The notes under the pieces: model-generated
Told to the model about the DNA's origin: nothing
Database searches by the model: none
What the model saw: only the letters and a program-made list of their open reading frames with translations
Shown here: positions 4,624 to 7,333 of the stretch, piece by piece
Numbering within the stretch: position 1 is the first letter of the stretch
Layout: each line of letters begins with the position of its first letter
Assembly: GCA_031367345.1 (NCBI GenBank)
Contig: JANLPR010000157.1
Coordinates: 1-7,333 of the forward strand
Length of the DNA stretch: 7,333 bases
Reading direction: 5' to 3'
Source of the DNA: JADKIH01 sp031367345
Lineage (GTDB): Bacteria; Bacteroidota; Bacteroidia; AKYH767-A; 2013-40CM-41-45
Made by a program: the position numbers and the translations under genes

Positions 4624-7320
4624 ATGAAAATTTTAATTACTTTCTTACTTATTGCCGTTACATCCTTTTCAAAATCCCAACCATTCACAATGCAATGGCA
4701 AAATGTTACCGGTAGCTATCCTATCCTATCAGTGTACCGTGCTATTGCAGCAACATCAGATATCAACAACGATTTTCTTATAACCGGACTAAAAGATACA
4801 GCAATATCTCAAATGATTTTTTTGAACAAATACCACGCAGACGGTTCAGTCATTTTTGAAAAGAAATATCCGGAATATTATTGCCTCGCTTCTTCGATCT
4901 GTACAGACCCATCAGGAAATATTTATATTGGTGGCTGGAATTATTCTTCGGACACCAGTAAAATTCTGATATTGAAATATGACAGTACAGGAAATTATCT
5001 ATGGAATTTTTCTGAAAATGTAAATTTCGATTCCGGAAATGATCGGTTCGAAATAAAATTAAGTGTTGATCCTGTAGGAACATTATATTATGGATTCCAT
5101 AATGCTGATTCGCTTATCAATTGGAAATTAAAATGTGGCAAACTAAATCCGGATGGAACACAAGCCTGGGAATATCATCTTCCTTCAAATGCTAATAAAT
5201 TTCTCAATTTTGAATTGCGACAAGATAATGCCATTGAATTCATAACCGGTTCCGGCGTTGGTGTCTCATACATTAATTTGTACGATACTTCATTTAATTT
5301 TCTAAGGAGTTGGAATAACAACAATTCATTTTTTAATGGCGCTTTCATCGATTCGTTAAACAATACCTTCATTACAATGTATACTACTGATTCTATTTTC
5401 CAGAATCCTGATTCTGATATTGTAATGAAACTAGATCCTAATTTCAATTTGATATGGGAAAAAGCTCTTCCCGGTAGCAGTGGCAATTCGAAAAACCTTA
5501 TAAAGAAAAATGGAAACTTCCTGTATTGGTGGAATGGCTTTTATTTAATTCGACTTGACCAAAATGGAAACACCTTGGCTCAAGCTACGAACGGTAGTAT
5601 AGAAACCTTCGAAGTTGGTAACACCGGAAATGTTTATAGTTCTTACTCAGGATGTTTTAAGGTCTTTGATTCATCATTAACAATAATTAAAACCAAATGT
5701 ATTCCGAATTATATTTATCCTATAACTACTCTCAATCGAAATTCTGATTTTTTGTCTGCTCTCTACTACTCTAATTCTTTGAAATACAGATTTATGGCTG
5801 GTTTTTACAATCAATCATTAACCGATAGTACAATTATTAATTATACAAATTATCAGCATAATTCTGATGAGAGTTTTTCAGCATTGATGGATTATGAAAA
5901 AAACCTTATACAAATTAACAGATATCAAGACTCTATATTATATCCCGGAACAGCTATTGCCAGACCCGGATTAAATATCACAAAGTATGATACGAGTGGA
6001 AATTTATTATGGCAAAAGAATGTTCATATTTCCGGATGGAATGATTTTAACTATTCATCATCAACATTCGATATAGCAAATAATATATATGTCTGCGGAA
6101 TTTCCGACTCAAGTGCAAACGATGATTACTTTGCCTTCATCGTTAAAATCTCTGCTGATGGGAATAACATTACACGTTATTTCTACTTGAACGCATTAGG
6201 TCGTAACGAAGCAAAATCTATTAAATCAGACAGTGTCGGCAACGTCTATTTAGCCGGCACAGAATTCACCGGCATTGGTGGGCAATATGATTATGATGGT
6301 TTCATCACAAAACTTGACAGCATGCTAAATCCAATTTGGACACATCGAATTCCCATACAAACTGGTGCTTATGAAATGGCAGATAACATCGTTTTAAAAA
6401 ACGGTAAAATAGATTTCACTGTTTATTCTGTTTCTCATACATTAAGATCAAATTATATTTATGAATATGATTCTACAGGTAACTTAATAAGGAACTTTCT
6501 TGTCAATCAGTCGAGTTCTCCTAATTATGGTTGTAAAATGGTAATGGATAGTTCAGATAATTTTATTGTCGCAGGTATAACAGATTCAACCTACTGGTAT
6601 TTGACCAAAATGGATTATACAGGAAATGTTTTGTGTGAGTGGACAAATAATAATCCTTTGAGTTGGGCAAATAAACTTTCAGATCTTCAACTTGACAAAA
6701 ATGGTGATTGCATTTTAACCGGAAGTGTTGCTACAGATAGCAGTTATAATTATTTGACATGCAAGTTTACGAATTGCACCATGCAATGGGCCGATAGTTT
6801 ACCGGAAGCTGCCGGAAACAATATTTCCATAGCGAATAATAATATTTACATTGGGACTAAAAATGGGAACTTCTCTTTCATTACTGTTTATGATTCCCTT
6901 GGCACAATATTATATCGCGAGAATTTTCAAACTAACTTTCTCCCAATAACAATAAATGCTGATAGTTCATTTTTTTATACTTCGTCAATTATTAAAACTG
7001 ACTCAGGCAGTAACGATATTCTGACACGAAAATATTTAAATGATTTTACTTCAAATGTTCCTCGTGTTTCCCGGCTGAATGATATTAAAGTGTACCCAAA
7101 TCCCGCAACAAAGATCATCAGTATAAATTCCGGAGAACTAAAATTAAAAAGAATTTCGTTCTTCAATCTGGCCAATCAATATTTGTATTCTCAAGAATTA
7201 AATTCATCGGATCAAACAAACACTATTGTTTTACCAGAATTTTTAAAAGGAGAATTAATATATAGAACTACTGATGAAAAGGGACGAGTGTATTCAGGCA
7301 AACTTACATTGATAAGATAG
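4624..7320 (+). CDS. T9SS-secreted beta-propeller repeat protein with C-terminal sorting domain
   Basis: An 898-residue exported protein. Residues 1-19 are a signal peptide (MK, then hydrophobic ILITFLLIAV, cleavage near KSQ). The body (about 25-800) consists of degenerate SBBP-like propeller repeats. Recurrent DxxGNxYxxG strands occur at 95-104, 483-492, 536-545, 642-651 and 691-700. They alternate with 'kyDstGnllW' strands at 118-127, 174-182, 270-278, 311-318, 454-463, 564-572, 614-622, 662-672 and 755-763. The end (818-898) is a type IX secretion type A sorting domain: IKVYPNPA (821-828), ISFFNLANQYL, and a final GKLTLIR. Proteins of this build are carried across the outer membrane by the Por/T9SS machinery and are then anchored or released. 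No enzymatic domain is visible, so adhesion or surface binding is a guess. The ATG at 4624 directly precedes the signal peptide and an in-frame stop lies 14 codons upstream. The stop is TAG. Confidence 0.9.
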   Translation: MKILITFLLIAVTSFSKSQPFTMQWQNVTGSYPILSVYRAIAATSDINNDFLITGLKDTAISQMIFLNKYHADGSVIFEKKYPEYYCLASSICTDPSGNIYIGGWNYSSDTSKILILKYDSTGNYLWNFSENVNFDSGNDRFEIKLSVDPVGTLYYGFHNADSLINWKLKCGKLNPDGTQAWEYHLPSNANKFLNFELRQDNAIEFITGSGVGVSYINLYDTSFNFLRSWNNNNSFFNGAFIDSLNNTFITMYTTDSIFQNPDSDIVMKLDPNFNLIWEKALPGSSGNSKNLIKKNGNFLYWWNGFYLIRLDQNGNTLAQATNGSIETFEVGNTGNVYSSYSGCFKVFDSSLTIIKTKCIPNYIYPITTLNRNSDFLSALYYSNSLKYRFMAGFYNQSLTDSTIINYTNYQHNSDESFSALMDYEKNLIQINRYQDSILYPGTAIARPGLNITKYDTSGNLLWQKNVHISGWNDFNYSSSTFDIANNIYVCGISDSSANDDYFAFIVKISADGNNITRYFYLNALGRNEAKSIKSDSVGNVYLAGTEFTGIGGQYDYDGFITKLDSMLNPIWTHRIPIQTGAYEMADNIVLKNGKIDFTVYSVSHTLRSNYIYEYDSTGNLIRNFLVNQSSSPNYGCKMVMDSSDNFIVAGITDSTYWYLTKMDYTGNVLCEWTNNNPLSWANKLSDLQLDKNGDCILTGSVATDSSYNYLTCKFTNCTMQWADSLPEAAGNNISIANNNIYIGTKNGNFSFITVYDSLGTILYRENFQTNFLPITINADSSFFYTSSIIKTDSGSNDILTRKYLNDFTSNVPRVSRLNDIKVYPNPATKIISINSGELKLKRISFFNLANQYLYSQELNSSDQTNTIVLPEFLKGELIYRTTDEKGRVYSGKLTLIR

Positions 7321-7333
7321 TATTACCTTCTGC

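Overview
The window looks like chromosomal DNA of a member of the Bacteroidota. Four things support this: an AT-rich composition, a large exported protein ending in a type IX secretion (T9SS) C-terminal sorting domain with a YPNPA motif, a second exported protein starting with the NLVxNPxFEE motif typical of that phylum, and promoter-like TAnnTTTG boxes without clear Shine-Dalgarno sequences. The genus cannot be read from the sequence.

Left part (1-2500, all + strand). The 3' end of a peptide methionine sulfoxide reductase gene (msrA) is followed by a complete crotonase-fold enoyl-CoA hydratase/isomerase family gene. After 362 bases without a gene comes an exported 267-residue protein with a jelly-roll, carbohydrate-binding-like domain. 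The first two are housekeeping-type genes and no shared pathway is evident.

Middle part (2501-4437, - strand). This is the accessory-looking section. A complete archaeal-type (STAND-like) P-loop ATPase gene sits between two same-orientation repeats of about 128 bp. Both repeats derive from the 5' end and leader of a gene of the DUF2779 family (predicted nuclease-like proteins). The copy downstream of the ATPase is a frameshifted relic. The copy upstream is an 86-codon open N-terminal stub. The last codons of the ATPase lie inside the downstream repeat. The ATPase leader carries a good TATCTTTG box and, just downstream of it, a 15-bp-period array of TATACC palindromes that looks like an operator. 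Insertion, duplication or recombination at a DUF2779 locus is the most economical reading.

Right part (4438-7333, + strand). After a gene-free AT-rich stretch comes an 898-residue exported protein made of beta-propeller-like repeats and ending in a T9SS type A sorting domain, probably a cell-surface or secreted protein. Its gene ends 13 bases before the window does.

The most unusual feature is the repeat-flanked ATPase with its operator-like array. A defence or mobile-element role is possible but is inference only.
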